A stretch of DNA of 64,000 bases, taken from contig JAAURB010000001.1 in assembly GCA_012033335.1 (NCBI GenBank), forward strand, positions 98,759 to 162,758. The letters run 5' to 3'. The position numbers and the translations under genes were made by a program. Source of the DNA: Oscillatoriales cyanobacterium RM2_1_1. Its GTDB lineage: Bacteria; Cyanobacteriota; Cyanobacteriia; Cyanobacteriales; Microcoleaceae. Shown piece after piece: positions 18,500 to 28,066 of this stretch (its first letter is position 1; every line of letters begins with the position of its first letter). Below the pieces are notes generated by a model. The model was not told where the DNA came from and did no database searches. It worked only from the letters and a program-made list of their open reading frames with translations.

Positions 18500-21400
18500 A
18501 TGGCTGTTCTGCATGGAAGTTGGCAGATTTGTTCCCCAAATCATTACTTTTTTATCTGGTTAGAAACCTGGCGGCGGGTTTCAGAACCCATATTGCTCCC
18601 AGATATTATCTCCAATCCCAATCCAGAGTTAGGCATTGAGGCTCTGGCTTATCCCTACGCCCTCAACACTTCAGAACTCACCAATTGGTTTACAGACCAT
18701 CCCCAACCCTGGTTTGAACCGGGGGCGATCGCCTCAGAAACCATTGGCTTTCCCACCGCCATCACCCCTAAAACCAGAACCTTGAGCCCAATTTATCCTG
18801 GGGCTTCTGACCGGGAGACCCATGCCAATCATCCCAATGGTGCCGGGCAAACAGACTTGACTTTATATCCCTGGAGGGTTTCCGGGATTCGTCTGGAGAG
18901 CTCAAGTGCCTTCAAATTTCTCAGTACCCTACCCCTGGGCAATACGATGGAGTCCGAAATTGTTTTGGGAGAGGATTTACGGTTCTGGTCTCAGGTCACG
19001 CGGTGGACTCTGGACTTGTTGGCCCGGGGCAAGTTTCTCCCCACCCTGCAACATCAGCGGGGAGAATTTATCGCTCGCTGGCAACCCCTGTTGGATGGGG
19101 CCGTCGATCAGGGGCGATTCCTGCGATTTGCCAGCAAAATGCCGACAATCCATCGGCTGTATCAATCCGGTTTGACTCCCGGTGATGGCTCAGTCCCCAA
19201 ACCTGTGACCCCGAATGCTCCAGCCCTGAATTTGCCCCAATCTTCCGGGGCAATGCTCTCACAAGTTTTACAGGGGTTGATGGATGCCCAGGTGCGACAA
19301 GCCATTGTCCAGGTCGAACACATTGCCCATCCGAACCGTTTTCCGGAGAGTGTAGCTGCCTGGTTGAGGGGCTTGGGTGAGAATCCTCCCAGGGTACAGG
19401 TGGAGAACCTGGAAGAATTGACCACCCTGGAAACCACTCTAAAAACCTGGTCAGCTTCCTTACCATCGGATATCGATGAATACAATGCGTTCCGGGTTGG
19501 CTTTCAGTTATTGCCCCCGAGCCCCAATCGCCCGGGTTGGGAATTGCAGTATGGTTTGCAGGCCATTGATGATCCTGAATTCGTCATTGATGCCCTGACC
19601 ATTTGGCAACATCCCGTTGAGGTCTTGACCCTTCAGGGGCGCACGATTCGGTTTCCTCAAGAAACCTTACTGCGGGGGTTAGGGGTGGCTTCCCGTCTCT
19701 ATCCAGTATTGGATGAAAGTTTACAGATGGCCCAACCCCAATCCTGCCCCTTGACCCCGATGCAAGCCTATGAATTCCTTAAAACTACAGCTTGGCGGTT
19801 TGCCGATAGCGGCCTAGGGGTGATTTTGCCCCCGAGTCTGGCGAATCGGGAAGGCTGGGCCAATCGCTTGGGGTTGAGCCTCAAGTCTGAAGCCCTGGAT
19901 CTTGACCCTCAAAAGCGTTTGGGATTGGGGAGTTTGTTGAATTTTCAGTGGAAGATTTCTATCGGGGGCCAAACCCTGACCAAAGCTGAATTTGATCAGC
20001 TAGTGGCTCAAAAGAGTCCCCTGGTAGAGGTCAATGGGGAATGGGTGGAATTACGACCGACGGAGGTGCGGGCTGTAGAATCCTTCTTTGCCAGCCGCAA
20101 AAATAAGATGGAGCTCACCCTGGAAGATGCCCTAAGGCTAGCCACGGGGGACACCCAGACCATTGAGAAATTGCCGGTGGTGCGGTTTGAGTCCGAGGGC
20201 AGATTGGAGGAAATTTTACAGACCCTAACGGCCAATCGCCCCCTGGAAGAGCTGGAAACCCCTAAACAGTTCCAGGGAGAATTGCGACCTTACCAGGCTA
20301 AAGGGGTAAGCTGGCTGGCTTTTCTAGAAAAATGGGGTCTAGGAGCTTGCTTAGCCGATGACATGGGCTTGGGAAAAACCATTGAATTGATTGCTTTTCT
20401 ATTGCATCTCCAGGAGCAAAACGCTTTAAATCAGCCGGTCTTACTGGTCTGCCCGACTTCTGTCCTGGGCAATTGGGAACGGGAAGTCAAACGGTTTGCT
20501 CCAACGTTGAAAATTCTGGTACATCACGGGGAAAAACGGGCCAAGGGCCAGGGATTTGCCCGGGCCGTTCAGTCCAAAAATCTGGTGATGACCAGTTATT
20601 CCCTGGCGTTTCGGGATGAAAAATCCCTGAAAATCGTAGCTTGGCAGGGGATTGTTCTGGATGAAGCTCAGAATATCAAGAACCCAGAAGCCAAACAATC
20701 CAAGGTGATTCGAACCTTAGAGGCAGGATTTAAAATTGCCCTGACTGGAACTCCAGTGGAAAATCGACTATCGGAACTCTGGTCGATTATGGACTTTCTC
20801 AATCCGGGTTATTTGGGACAACTGCAATTTTTTCAGCGCCGGTTTGCCATTCCGATTGAAAAATATGGCGATACGGATTCTCTACAAAGCCTGAGATCGC
20901 TGGTACAACCGTTTATTCTGCGGCGATTGAAAACGGACAAGGAAATCATTCAGGACTTGCCCGAAAAACAAGAAAATACCGTATTTTGTTCCCTGGCAAC
21001 GGAACAGGCTGCTATTTATCAACAAACTATAGATGAGTTCTTAAATAAGATTGACAATTCTACAGGAATTCAACGGCGGGGATTAATTCTAGCTCTGCTG
21101 GTGCGACTCAAACAACTCTGTAACCACCCCAGTTTAATCCATGCCAAATCTCAAAAAACGGCTGAAAAGCGGCAATTAAATACTCAGCAATCTGGCAAAT
21201 TACAGCGCCTAGATGAAATGCTTGAAGAACTCCTGTCAGAGGGCGATCGCGCCTTGATATTTACCCAGTTTTCGGAATGGGGTAAGCTTTTACAACCCTA
21301 TCTGGAACAGCGATTAAATTGCAAAACTCTATTTCTCTATGGCGGTACCCGCAGAGACCAACGGGAAGAAATCGTGGATCAATTTCAGCACGATCCCCAG

Positions 21401-21742
21401 GGGCCCCCTATTTTGATTCTTTCCCTAAAAGCCGGAGGTGTCGGCTTGAATTTAACTCGAGCAAACCATGTATTTCACTTTGATCGCTGGTGGAATCCAG
21501 CAGTAGAAAATCAGGCTACAGATCGGGCCTTTCGGATTGGCCAAACTCGCAATGTTCAGGTGCATAAGTTTGTTTGTAGTGGAACTTTGGAAGAAAAAAT
21601 TCATGACTTAATTGAGAGTAAAAGAGCCCTGGCAGATCAGATTGTGGGCACGGGAGAAGACTGGCTAACGGAGCTGGATACGGATCAACTGCGAGATTTA
21701 CTCCTGCTGGATCGCAACAGTGTGATTGAGGAAGATGAATAA
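18500..21742 (+). CDS. SNF2/RapA-type DEAD/DEAH helicase
   Basis: DNA-stimulated ATPase of the bacterial SNF2 family, 1080 residues, as usual for cyanobacteria. The N-terminal 590 residues form the bacterial SNF2-associated region (opening AVLHGSWQICSPNHYFF). The ATPase core has Walker A LADDMGLGKTIELIAF (near residue 617), motif Ia VCPTSVLGNWERE, the Walker B box LDEAQNIKN (DEAQ), and motif III LTGTPVENRLSELW. The second lobe has RALIFTQFSEWGK, LSLKAGGVGLNLT and QATDRAFRIGQTRNV. It acts as a nucleoprotein remodeller; the exact role is unknown. A SWIM zinc-finger protein follows 105 bp downstream, the usual partner of this gene, so the two likely act together. Confidence 0.93.
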   Translation: MAVLHGSWQICSPNHYFFIWLETWRRVSEPILLPDIISNPNPELGIEALAYPYALNTSELTNWFTDHPQPWFEPGAIASETIGFPTAITPKTRTLSPIYPGASDRETHANHPNGAGQTDLTLYPWRVSGIRLESSSAFKFLSTLPLGNTMESEIVLGEDLRFWSQVTRWTLDLLARGKFLPTLQHQRGEFIARWQPLLDGAVDQGRFLRFASKMPTIHRLYQSGLTPGDGSVPKPVTPNAPALNLPQSSGAMLSQVLQGLMDAQVRQAIVQVEHIAHPNRFPESVAAWLRGLGENPPRVQVENLEELTTLETTLKTWSASLPSDIDEYNAFRVGFQLLPPSPNRPGWELQYGLQAIDDPEFVIDALTIWQHPVEVLTLQGRTIRFPQETLLRGLGVASRLYPVLDESLQMAQPQSCPLTPMQAYEFLKTTAWRFADSGLGVILPPSLANREGWANRLGLSLKSEALDLDPQKRLGLGSLLNFQWKISIGGQTLTKAEFDQLVAQKSPLVEVNGEWVELRPTEVRAVESFFASRKNKMELTLEDALRLATGDTQTIEKLPVVRFESEGRLEEILQTLTANRPLEELETPKQFQGELRPYQAKGVSWLAFLEKWGLGACLADDMGLGKTIELIAFLLHLQEQNALNQPVLLVCPTSVLGNWEREVKRFAPTLKILVHHGEKRAKGQGFARAVQSKNLVMTSYSLAFRDEKSLKIVAWQGIVLDEAQNIKNPEAKQSKVIRTLEAGFKIALTGTPVENRLSELWSIMDFLNPGYLGQLQFFQRRFAIPIEKYGDTDSLQSLRSLVQPFILRRLKTDKEIIQDLPEKQENTVFCSLATEQAAIYQQTIDEFLNKIDNSTGIQRRGLILALLVRLKQLCNHPSLIHAKSQKTAEKRQLNTQQSGKLQRLDEMLEELLSEGDRALIFTQFSEWGKLLQPYLEQRLNCKTLFLYGGTRRDQREEIVDQFQHDPQGPPILILSLKAGGVGLNLTRANHVFHFDRWWNPAVENQATDRAFRIGQTRNVQVHKFVCSGTLEEKIHDLIESKRALADQIVGTGEDWLTELDTDQLRDLLLLDRNSVIEEDE

Positions 21743-21807
21743 GAGTTAAAGATTGAACGTTAGAGATTGGAAATTGAAGCATAAAAGTTGGAAGTTAACG
21801 GTTAAAG

Positions 21808-21834
21808 AATAAAAATTAAAAATTAAAAATTAAA
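21808..21834 (+). repeat. Short tandem AT-rich repeat
   Basis: Four copies of a 7-mer AAAAATT or close variants lie between the helicase and SWIM genes. Short tandem heptamers of this sort are frequent in filamentous cyanobacteria. The preceding bases (21745-21800) look like degenerate relatives of the same unit. Confidence 0.6.
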
Positions 21835-21847
21835 ACGAGATCAAAAA

Positions 21848-22684
21848 ATGGCTGAAAATAATCTTAAAACCGATCGAGAATGGTGGTCGCAACAATGGCT
21901 AGATCTGCTCAGTAAATATCGCTTCAAAAAGCGCCTAGAGCGGGCCAGAGACTATGCCCGCCAGGGAAATGTTTTAAAAATTGAGTTTAAGGATCAAAAA
22001 GTTTATGCCCAGGTTCAGGGAACCCAGGCAGAACCTTACCAGGTTTCATTATGGCTAGATACTTTTAGCCAGGAAGAGTGGGGCTATATCGTTGAAACCC
22101 TGTCTCGAACTGCCTTTTTTTCTGCTAAGTTACTGGCTGGAGAAATGCCCCAAAATATCGAAGAAGTCTTTTCCAGCAACGGCTTAAGGTTGTTTCCCTT
22201 TGCCCTTGATGAAGTTCATGCCCGCTGTAGCTGTCCTGACAAAGCTAATCCCTGCAAACACATCGGAGCCGTTTACTATATGCTGGGCGATCGCTTCAGT
22301 GCCGATCCCTTTGTTTTATTCCAGCTACGGGGACAAACCCAGGGGGAAATCAATGGGGCCTTGCGCCAATTGCGTTGTCTCTCCAACCCTGACCAAGCTG
22401 AGTCTCAGGCTAATCCAGAAAACATTTCAACTATGGTCAATCAACCCCCTGATCTGGAGCAATACTGGCACTATCAGGAACAGTTGGAATCCGCTTTAGT
22501 GGTGATTGCTCCTCCCCCCAGTTCAGAAACCGTGCTGGATCAATTGGGGACAATTCCTCTATATTCTGTCCATTCAACCGCTACAACTGATCAGCTTGAA
22601 TCTGCCAGCCAATTTGTCATGCAAAATCTGGATAAAGTTTACAAAACCGTCAGTCAACAGGCTGTGCTGGATGCAATGGTTTGA
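21848..22684 (+). CDS. SWIM zinc-finger protein
   Basis: Protein of 278 residues encoded directly after the SNF2 helicase. The SWIM zinc finger is near residues 125-140: CSCPDKANPCKHIGAVYY gives the C-x-C-x(n)-C-x-H ligands. N-terminal to it is a basic region (YRFKKRLERARDYARQGNV) and a beta-rich segment typical of the family. The C-terminal 120 residues have no clear domain. SWIM proteins paired with SNF2 ATPases are thought to contribute DNA or protein binding to the remodeller. A terminator lies just after the stop. Confidence 0.88.
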   Translation: MAENNLKTDREWWSQQWLDLLSKYRFKKRLERARDYARQGNVLKIEFKDQKVYAQVQGTQAEPYQVSLWLDTFSQEEWGYIVETLSRTAFFSAKLLAGEMPQNIEEVFSSNGLRLFPFALDEVHARCSCPDKANPCKHIGAVYYMLGDRFSADPFVLFQLRGQTQGEINGALRQLRCLSNPDQAESQANPENISTMVNQPPDLEQYWHYQEQLESALVVIAPPPSSETVLDQLGTIPLYSVHSTATTDQLESASQFVMQNLDKVYKTVSQQAVLDAMV

Positions 22685-22691
22685 GCCCACC

Positions 22692-22721
22692 AAAAAAAGG
22701 CATAGTAACGCTATGCCTTTT
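22692..22721. terminator. Bidirectional terminator
   Basis: A-run, then GGCATAG (22699-22705), loop TAACG, then CTATGCC (22711-22717) and TTTT. It lies between the convergent SWIM and PEP-CTERM genes and has A/T runs on both sides, so it can serve both. Confidence 0.8.
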
Positions 22722-22762
22722 GAGTCACTAACCTTTTGAGTTGGAGATTTAAAGTGGTCAAA

Positions 22763-23590
22763 CTAGGCTTTCTTGGCCTTCTTCTTCGCAATCAAACCAC
22801 CCACTACCAACAAACCAGCAACCATTCCAGGCTCAGGAACGCTCTTGTTCGTCTCAGGGTTGAAACCGCTGTTGCTCAGCAGGAAGGAGTGGTTGTCAGT
22901 TTCAAATCCACCACCATTACCATTCACCTGAGTCAGGACAATCTTGTTGAACAGGGAATCACTGCCATCAGCCCAGAATTCCAGATAAGCATCAGCTTCG
23001 TTCCAGAAATTCTTCGCGGTGTGAGTGCCTTTAGCGCCTTGCCAAGCTGCATTCAATTCAGCTTGACCTTCAACAGGCTTGTTCAAGTCATTTCCAGCAG
23101 ATTGGAAGGCGTTGACCAGGGTGTCGCCATTCCAGAACTCGATTCTATTGTTGGCGCTGACAGAACCCCAGTTCAAACCGAAGTAATTGGCAGTTCCTTC
23201 GAGGTTAATTGTAACGCTGTTGCCGCCGAAAATGGTCAGGTAAGGGTTATCAACGTCGATGCTGGTATTGCCGTTCTGTGTCCCTTCAAAACCACCACTA
23301 ACTGTTCTATCGATATTTTCAGGAGCCCATTGGTCGACGCGAATCGAGTTCTTTTTGAAGGAATAGGACGCAAACTCATTCTCAAATCCAGTTGAGCTAC
23401 CGGACAAGTTGTTGAAGTCAACAGTTGCAGTATTCTTGACCTGAGTAGCGATTCCCATATCGCCATTTGCACCGTAGGCAGTTCCTTGATTCATCCGGAA
23501 CATTACACCAGCTTGAGCAGTATTAGCAACCCCGAAAGTAGAGAGAGCAGTCAGCGCAATGAATGCAATAGTTTTTTGTGTATTATCCAT
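22763..23590 (-). CDS. PEP-CTERM sorting-domain protein
   Basis: Exported protein of 275 residues. The ATG at 23590 starts a signal peptide (MDNTQKTIAFIALTALS, cleavage after NTAQA); an upstream in-frame ATG at 23665 would add 25 charged residues and is unlikely. The C-terminus carries the exosortase tag: SVPEPGMVAGLLVVGGL and then KKKAKKA. The mature part is rich in Asn, Gly and aromatic residues (FGLNWGSVSANNRIEFWNG), a pattern of beta-sandwich PEP-CTERM proteins that may bind sugars. I do not assign a function. It is a single leftward gene facing the SWIM gene across a shared terminator. Confidence 0.82.
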   Translation of the reverse strand: MDNTQKTIAFIALTALSTFGVANTAQAGVMFRMNQGTAYGANGDMGIATQVKNTATVDFNNLSGSSTGFENEFASYSFKKNSIRVDQWAPENIDRTVSGGFEGTQNGNTSIDVDNPYLTIFGGNSVTINLEGTANYFGLNWGSVSANNRIEFWNGDTLVNAFQSAGNDLNKPVEGQAELNAAWQGAKGTHTAKNFWNEADAYLEFWADGSDSLFNKIVLTQVNGNGGGFETDNHSFLLSNSGFNPETNKSVPEPGMVAGLLVVGGLIAKKKAKKA

Positions 23591-24134
23591 GTTTTTCCTG
23601 AACTTGTTTGAGTTTCTTCTGTGGTTCACATTTACAAGATTAACAATACAGAAAGCTTTCTGCAAGAGATTTTTGAAGGTTTTACATACTATTTACATTG
23701 CCCGTTTTTATCCAGTAAATCTATTTAAGTATACGGAGAAAAGGAGAGCTATTGGATATCATTGTTTTTACGGATAGCGAGACTTATTAAGGACTGACAT
23801 TAGTAATAATACGGACATATATTTTCCAACCCTGAAAGTCAATCAATTTTTTAAAGATCCGAAGTTTCTTTGAAAAACAGGTTTCAGTTTTTTCTCCCCC
23901 GATCGAATGAGGTCAGATGATATCCATAGTTCTGCGGATGGTTATCCTCTGCTCAAAAAGTGCTGCTTTACAGAAGCTTTAAAATAACTATTTCAAGGGA
24001 ATCAAAAAGGTAATGGACTTTTTAACTACTCACTACTGATCAGGGTTTTCAAGTAGATGCTCTGCTCAATCCCATGACTATCGCCATACTTTCCTTTGAA
24101 ATATCGGGATAGACTCAGGTTGAATCCATTTAGA

Positions 24135-24205
24135 TGAATCAGATGAAAGATCTTGTGGGGCAGGATCCTACCTTCCGGGAAACAGCCTTTCTGGCTGTTC
24201 CACTG
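24135..24205 (+). repeat. CTGTGG/GGCTGTT dispersed repeat, copy C
   Basis: It reads GATCTTGTGGGGCAGGATC, then GGGAAACAGCCTTTCTGGCT, then GTTCCACTG. The end block is identical over about 24 bases to copy D, 73 bases downstream. Confidence 0.7.
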
Positions 24206-24235
24206 TTCAGTTTCGGCTGCCCAATAATCCCATCG

Positions 24236-24277
24236 GAGTCTTGCCTGCCAAGAAACAGCCTTTCTGGCTGTTCCACT
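24236..24277 (+). repeat. CTGTGG/GGCTGTT dispersed repeat, copy D (partial)
   Basis: It reads GTCTTGCCTGCCAAGAAAC and AGCCTTTCTGGCTGTTCCAC and lacks the left CTGTGG block. Its tandem position beside copy C suggests local duplication or two insertions. Confidence 0.65.
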
Positions 24278-24381
24278 CTGTTTTCTGTTGACTTGATGGT
24301 TCTGATCGGGCAATCTCTCAAGTTTTGGTATAAATTCCGTTAGATGATGGAAGATAAGCTGGATGGCAATGATGGATAGGA

Positions 24382-25179
24382 ATGGATATTTTTTGGAACC
24401 GGGTCTTAAAGTTTGCTGAAACCACGGCGCATCAGGTTGGATCCCAATTACTCCAGGATTTTGGCCATGTTCAAGCTGACCAGAAATGGGATGGTAGCCT
24501 GATTACCCGCTCAGATCGCTGGGCTGACCAGACCATCCAACAGGCAATTCACTCTACGTTTCCCAGTCATGGCGTGTTGAGTGAGGAGGGAGATCATGTA
24601 TTTCCTCCCCGAGAATGGTGTTGGGTGATTGATCCCATCGATGGCACTACTAATTTTGCCTTTGGTATCCCGATCTGGGGAATTTCTCTAGGATTACTTC
24701 ACTGTGGCACTCCCGTCTTTGGCTATGTCTATCTACCGCCCTTGGGTCAATCCTTTTATGGGTTCTGGTATGGTTCCTCTGGCTTAACTGGCCCTACAGG
24801 GGCGTTTCGTAACCATGAACCGATTCATCCGGTGACGGATGCTTCTGAATCCCAGCGGTTTTTCAATGTCTGTGCCCGCAGCACTAGGATTATTCCTGGA
24901 CTTCCCTATAAGATTCGGATGGTGGGTATGGCCGCCTATAGCTTTTTATTGGTTGCCTCTGGAGTCTCTGTGGCAGGAGTAGAAGCCAGTCCGCGAATTT
25001 GGGATATTGCGGCGGCTTGGGTGATTATTCAAGCGGCAGGGGCAATTTGGGTTCCCCTCGACTCAACCCCTAATTTTCCCTTAAAAGTCGGGCAGGACTA
25101 TAGTCGCCATCCCTATCCGACCCTGGTGGTGAATCGAGCCGGGTTAGTGCCGACGATCAAATCCTTAGTCAAAATCTAA
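24382..25179 (+). CDS. Inositol monophosphatase-family protein
   Basis: Magnesium-dependent sugar/inositol phosphatase of 265 residues, normal length. Metal site residues are in VLSEEGD (Glu pair, near residue 73), WVIDPIDGTTNF (Asp pair, near 93-101) and WDIAAAWVI near the C-terminus. These are the three conserved motifs, so it should be active. Family members act on inositol phosphates, fructose bisphosphate, histidinol phosphate or 3'-phosphoadenosine phosphate; the sequence does not settle which. An ATG six codons from the end of a short upstream frame fits the usual start. It converges with the mechanosensitive-type gene across a strong hairpin. Confidence 0.88.
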   Translation: MDIFWNRVLKFAETTAHQVGSQLLQDFGHVQADQKWDGSLITRSDRWADQTIQQAIHSTFPSHGVLSEEGDHVFPPREWCWVIDPIDGTTNFAFGIPIWGISLGLLHCGTPVFGYVYLPPLGQSFYGFWYGSSGLTGPTGAFRNHEPIHPVTDASESQRFFNVCARSTRIIPGLPYKIRMVGMAAYSFLLVASGVSVAGVEASPRIWDIAAAWVIIQAAGAIWVPLDSTPNFPLKVGQDYSRHPYPTLVVNRAGLVPTIKSLVKI

Positions 25180-25181
25180 AA

Positions 25182-25233
25182 AATATCGCTGATCGCTATC
25201 TTCAGCTTGTAAGGATAGCATATCAGCGATATT
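25182..25233. terminator. Large bidirectional hairpin terminator
   Basis: AATATCGCTGAT (25182-25193) pairs perfectly with ATCAGCGATATT (25222-25233), with an inner stem GCTATC/GATAGC. It sits between two convergent stops. A second hairpin, CAGGGGAG/CTCCCCTG, follows around 25243-25272. Confidence 0.65.
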
Positions 25234-25295
25234 CTCAACTTTCAGGGGAGAGGACATTCCCGGCTCCCCTGAATTCTTTCGATCTCGGCTTGAAA

Positions 25296-27122
25296 CTACT
25301 TCTTGAGACCTGAGAAGAAGTCCCGAAGTTGTTCTCCAGCAACGTCCCGTCCCCCTAAACCATAGGCAATAGCGATGGCCACGGCGATCGCCCCCAACAG
25401 GAGACCAAACGCCAGGTTAACGATATCGGGAGCCACTCGCATCTGCTCTAGGGCCATAGCCCCAACAAACACGATAATGGCAATCCGAGCCGCCTGAGCC
25501 AGGAATCGGGGAGAACCGGTATTCAAGATAAACTTGAACGCCAGGTTAGCAAAATATAGACCTACCGCAAAGACAGCCAGACCCACTAAAACATGGCCAG
25601 CAATACTAATAACCTGACCGACAAGCACGGTTAGAGCGTTCAGGTTGAGGATGTCAGTTGCAGTGACTACGGCAAATAGCATGACTGCAACCCCCGCAAT
25701 CAAACCCAGAATTTCTGAGGGGGTGCGAGCAGTGCTTTGCTTGCCCTGCAGAAATGTATCTACCCGATCCTGAGCCGGAAGGGGCTGGCCAAACTGATCG
25801 CGGGCTTGCTCCCGAATTGGCTCTGGAGTCGCCTGGTAGGGGGTAGACTCCAGGCCCAGCCAGTACAGGAGATTGTTAAAGCCCAGGCTGGTCAATATGC
25901 TGGTCACCAGATCCGCCACAAATCGAGCGATAAAATAGGCAACAACCAGAATCACTGAGGCCGCAAAGATCTGGGGAATGATGTCGAAAATACTATTCAA
26001 CATCGCAATCGCTGGCTCAGAGATGGCGTTGATCTTCAGGCGCTCTAAGGCTGCGATCGCAATCGGAATCAAAATCAGCACAAAAACGATTGTTCCGATA
26101 ATGCCAGACAGACTTTGTCCTCCCGCCGCGCCGCCAAAGCCAAATCGACGACCGAAATTATCAATTCCTGTAGCCGCCAGCAGATTAGTGACAATCCGCC
26201 GAACAATCTGAGCAATAATCCAGCCTGCACCGGCAATCAAGACCGCAGCAAAGATATTGGGCAGAATGGCCAGAATCCGATTCACCATATCCTGAACTGG
26301 AGCCAGCAACCCATCCAGGCCCAAAGTGCTCAGAATAGCAGGAAGGAACAGCAGAAAAATCAACCAATACAGGGTGTTTGCCAGGGTTGTACTGAGGGAA
26401 CTCTGGTTAGAAGTTGTCGTTCTTCCTGGGGTCGATGCAATTCGCTGACCGGGGGTTGTTCCAGTAGACGTTCCCGTTGTGCCGGTATAGGTTCCAGTTG
26501 TTGTCCCAACATTCGTTCCAACATTGGTTCTAGCTTGACCTGAGGGGGGAGTAACCTGCTGATTTAGTTTTTCATCCAGACCAAACGAATCTAAAAGACG
26601 AAGCACTAAAGACTTGGCTACGGTGGCCAAAACCCAGGCCAAACCCAGCAATAAGGCAGCCCCTAAAAGGTTTGGCAAGAAATCAGTGATCTCGCTGATA
26701 AAACTGGTTAGGGGAGTCACGGCTCCACCAAACTGCAGTCTGTCCAGGAAGCCAATAATGGCTAGCAGGAAAATAATCCAGAATACAGCAGTAGCAATCC
26801 AGTTTTCAATCGGGATATCTTCTCCGCTCCCGTCTCCACCAGACATCCAGGATGCCAGACGATTGTCGAAACTGGTCTTTTTCAGCAGATTCCGCGTTAG
26901 AGACTGGGCAAACAAAGCCACCAGCCAACCAACAAATAAGAGACCAACCGCCAGAACAATGTCCCAGATCCGGGCAGTATTGATACCCCCTAGGGCTCGG
27001 GAAGTCGTATCCTGAACTGCATTGGTCGTATCTTGAACGGCATTCTGAGCTAGGTGAAGATGAGACAGCGTCGGCAGCTTCACCTCAATCAGTTGTGGAA
27101 TTTCGTACCAGGTTCCATTCAT
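25296..27122 (-). CDS. Multi-helix mechanosensitive-type membrane protein
   Basis: Integral membrane protein of 608 residues with about ten hydrophobic segments. Several copies of the 'conserved TM helix' unit found next to MscS channels are visible: VLAVGLLFVGWLVALFAQ, LLGAALLLGLAWVLATVAK, IFAAVLIAGAGWIIAQIVR, IFAASVILVVAYFIARFV and VLVGLAVFAVGLYFANLAF, each followed by a LGF/TGIDN-type turn. A low-complexity Thr/Gly linker lies near residues 199-225 (NVGTTTGTYTGTTGTSTG). The MscS beta domain itself is not evident. The likely role is a pore or scaffold in osmotic stress response, but this is inference. The start ATG at 27122 leads directly into the first soluble segment. Confidence 0.75.
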   Translation of the reverse strand: MNGTWYEIPQLIEVKLPTLSHLHLAQNAVQDTTNAVQDTTSRALGGINTARIWDIVLAVGLLFVGWLVALFAQSLTRNLLKKTSFDNRLASWMSGGDGSGEDIPIENWIATAVFWIIFLLAIIGFLDRLQFGGAVTPLTSFISEITDFLPNLLGAALLLGLAWVLATVAKSLVLRLLDSFGLDEKLNQQVTPPSGQARTNVGTNVGTTTGTYTGTTGTSTGTTPGQRIASTPGRTTTSNQSSLSTTLANTLYWLIFLLFLPAILSTLGLDGLLAPVQDMVNRILAILPNIFAAVLIAGAGWIIAQIVRRIVTNLLAATGIDNFGRRFGFGGAAGGQSLSGIIGTIVFVLILIPIAIAALERLKINAISEPAIAMLNSIFDIIPQIFAASVILVVAYFIARFVADLVTSILTSLGFNNLLYWLGLESTPYQATPEPIREQARDQFGQPLPAQDRVDTFLQGKQSTARTPSEILGLIAGVAVMLFAVVTATDILNLNALTVLVGQVISIAGHVLVGLAVFAVGLYFANLAFKFILNTGSPRFLAQAARIAIIVFVGAMALEQMRVAPDIVNLAFGLLLGAIAVAIAIAYGLGGRDVAGEQLRDFFSGLKK

Positions 27123-27445
27123 AGTTTTCTCAGATCGATTATGAAGTCTAAAATGAACGAACAGTCAGCTCCTGACCTCTAACCTTGGATAGATATCAGG
27201 ACTAGCTGAACTACTAATGAGGTTTTCAGAATATTAGGTGATCCTAGCTAACCATATTTAGAAGAACTTGTCTCAACAGCAGACTCTCAAAATCTCCTCT
27301 TAATCCGACAAAACCTCAGGTATTCCAACAAATGTCGAGAAAGACGATAAATCTCTCCCAGATGCTGACATTTTCAAGATTCCTGACGAGTTTGTGCTGT
27401 CTAGGTTAACCTACTTGTATGATCTGCCTATAGCTTGAAGCAAGG
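27123..27445. other. Divergent intergenic region
   Basis: This 323-bp gap separates divergent genes and should hold their promoters. I see no repeat, hairpin or coding frame in it. Confidence 0.5.
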
Positions 27446-27904
27446 ATGCAATCTCGTCAAGTCTTTCAACAATCAATTCAAATTCGTTCTAGTGCCACTG
27501 TTGTAGAGCGATGTATCACGGAACAGGATCTCATGCATCAATGGCTCAACCCTGCCCTGCGATGCGATCCGATTGGGGAGTGGAATACGGAAGTGGGAGG
27601 CCGTTTTCGGTTTGTCATTCAAATTCCGATGCTCCAACCGGCCTTGAAAAGTGTGGTATTAGAGCGGGAACCGGGTTTAATTGTCTGGGGCTTTGATGGC
27701 TTTTTTAAAGGGAGCGATCGCTGGGAATGCCAACCCCAGGAAACTGGAACCCGATTGGTGAATCAATTTGAGTTTGAAATCCCCAATCCCTTGATTGCCT
27801 TTGGGTTTAACCGATTTGCCGCCACCTGGACTAAGACGGATATGGAGGCTCAATTGCGCCGCCTGAAACAGGTGGCTGAACGACAATATCGGCGATCGCC
27901 TTGA
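27446..27904 (+). CDS. SRPBCC (START-like) family protein
   Basis: Small soluble protein of 152 residues with the helix-grip fold pattern. It opens with a strand (QQSIQIRSSATVVERCIT), then a short helix pair with W in MHQWLNPALRC. EVGGRFRFVIQ, SVVLEREPGLIVWGFDG and TRLVNQFEFEIP follow, and a long C-terminal amphipathic helix closes it. Such proteins bind lipids or other hydrophobic ligands; the ligand is unknown. It is a single gene followed by a strong terminator. Confidence 0.82.
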   Translation: MQSRQVFQQSIQIRSSATVVERCITEQDLMHQWLNPALRCDPIGEWNTEVGGRFRFVIQIPMLQPALKSVVLEREPGLIVWGFDGFFKGSDRWECQPQETGTRLVNQFEFEIPNPLIAFGFNRFAATWTKTDMEAQLRRLKQVAERQYRRSP

Positions 27905-27956
27905 GGCTTCCTAAAAGCCCCCTGAAATTTCCATCTGTAAACTTTATCGGTAACTT

Positions 27957-27988
27957 CCATAAAAAAGGATACTCTTGTATCCTTTTTT
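27957..27988. terminator. Bidirectional terminator
   Basis: A6, then GGATAC, loop TCTT, then GTATCC and T7. It lies between convergent genes and has A and T runs on both sides. Confidence 0.85.
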
Positions 27989-28066
27989 TGGGGTCAAATT
28001 TGTCAAACGTGGTGGAGGCGACCTTAACAGACTACAGTTCAGCCCTGAAGACTACCGTAGCCAGAG

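Larger units (their letters stand above)
23591..24381. other. Intergenic region with two repeat copies
   Basis: This 791-bp gap between divergent genes is AT-rich on the left (23620-23900), where the PEP-CTERM promoter should lie. Two partial copies of the CTGTGG/GGCTGTT repeat occupy its right half. Short frames at 24026-24343 lie over the repeats and are not genes. Confidence 0.55.

Noticed and set aside
22736..23395. 219-codon frame opposite the second PEP-CTERM gene
   Set aside because: It is the antisense of a well-supported gene and has no domain.
24178..24278. Two near-identical blocks 73 bases apart, as a CRISPR-like array
   Set aside because: Only two units, the same repeat occurs alone elsewhere, and it is palindromic with no spacer set.
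24026..24343. Short frames on both strands over repeat copies C and D
   Set aside because: They follow the repeat sequence, and similar frames would arise at every repeat copy.
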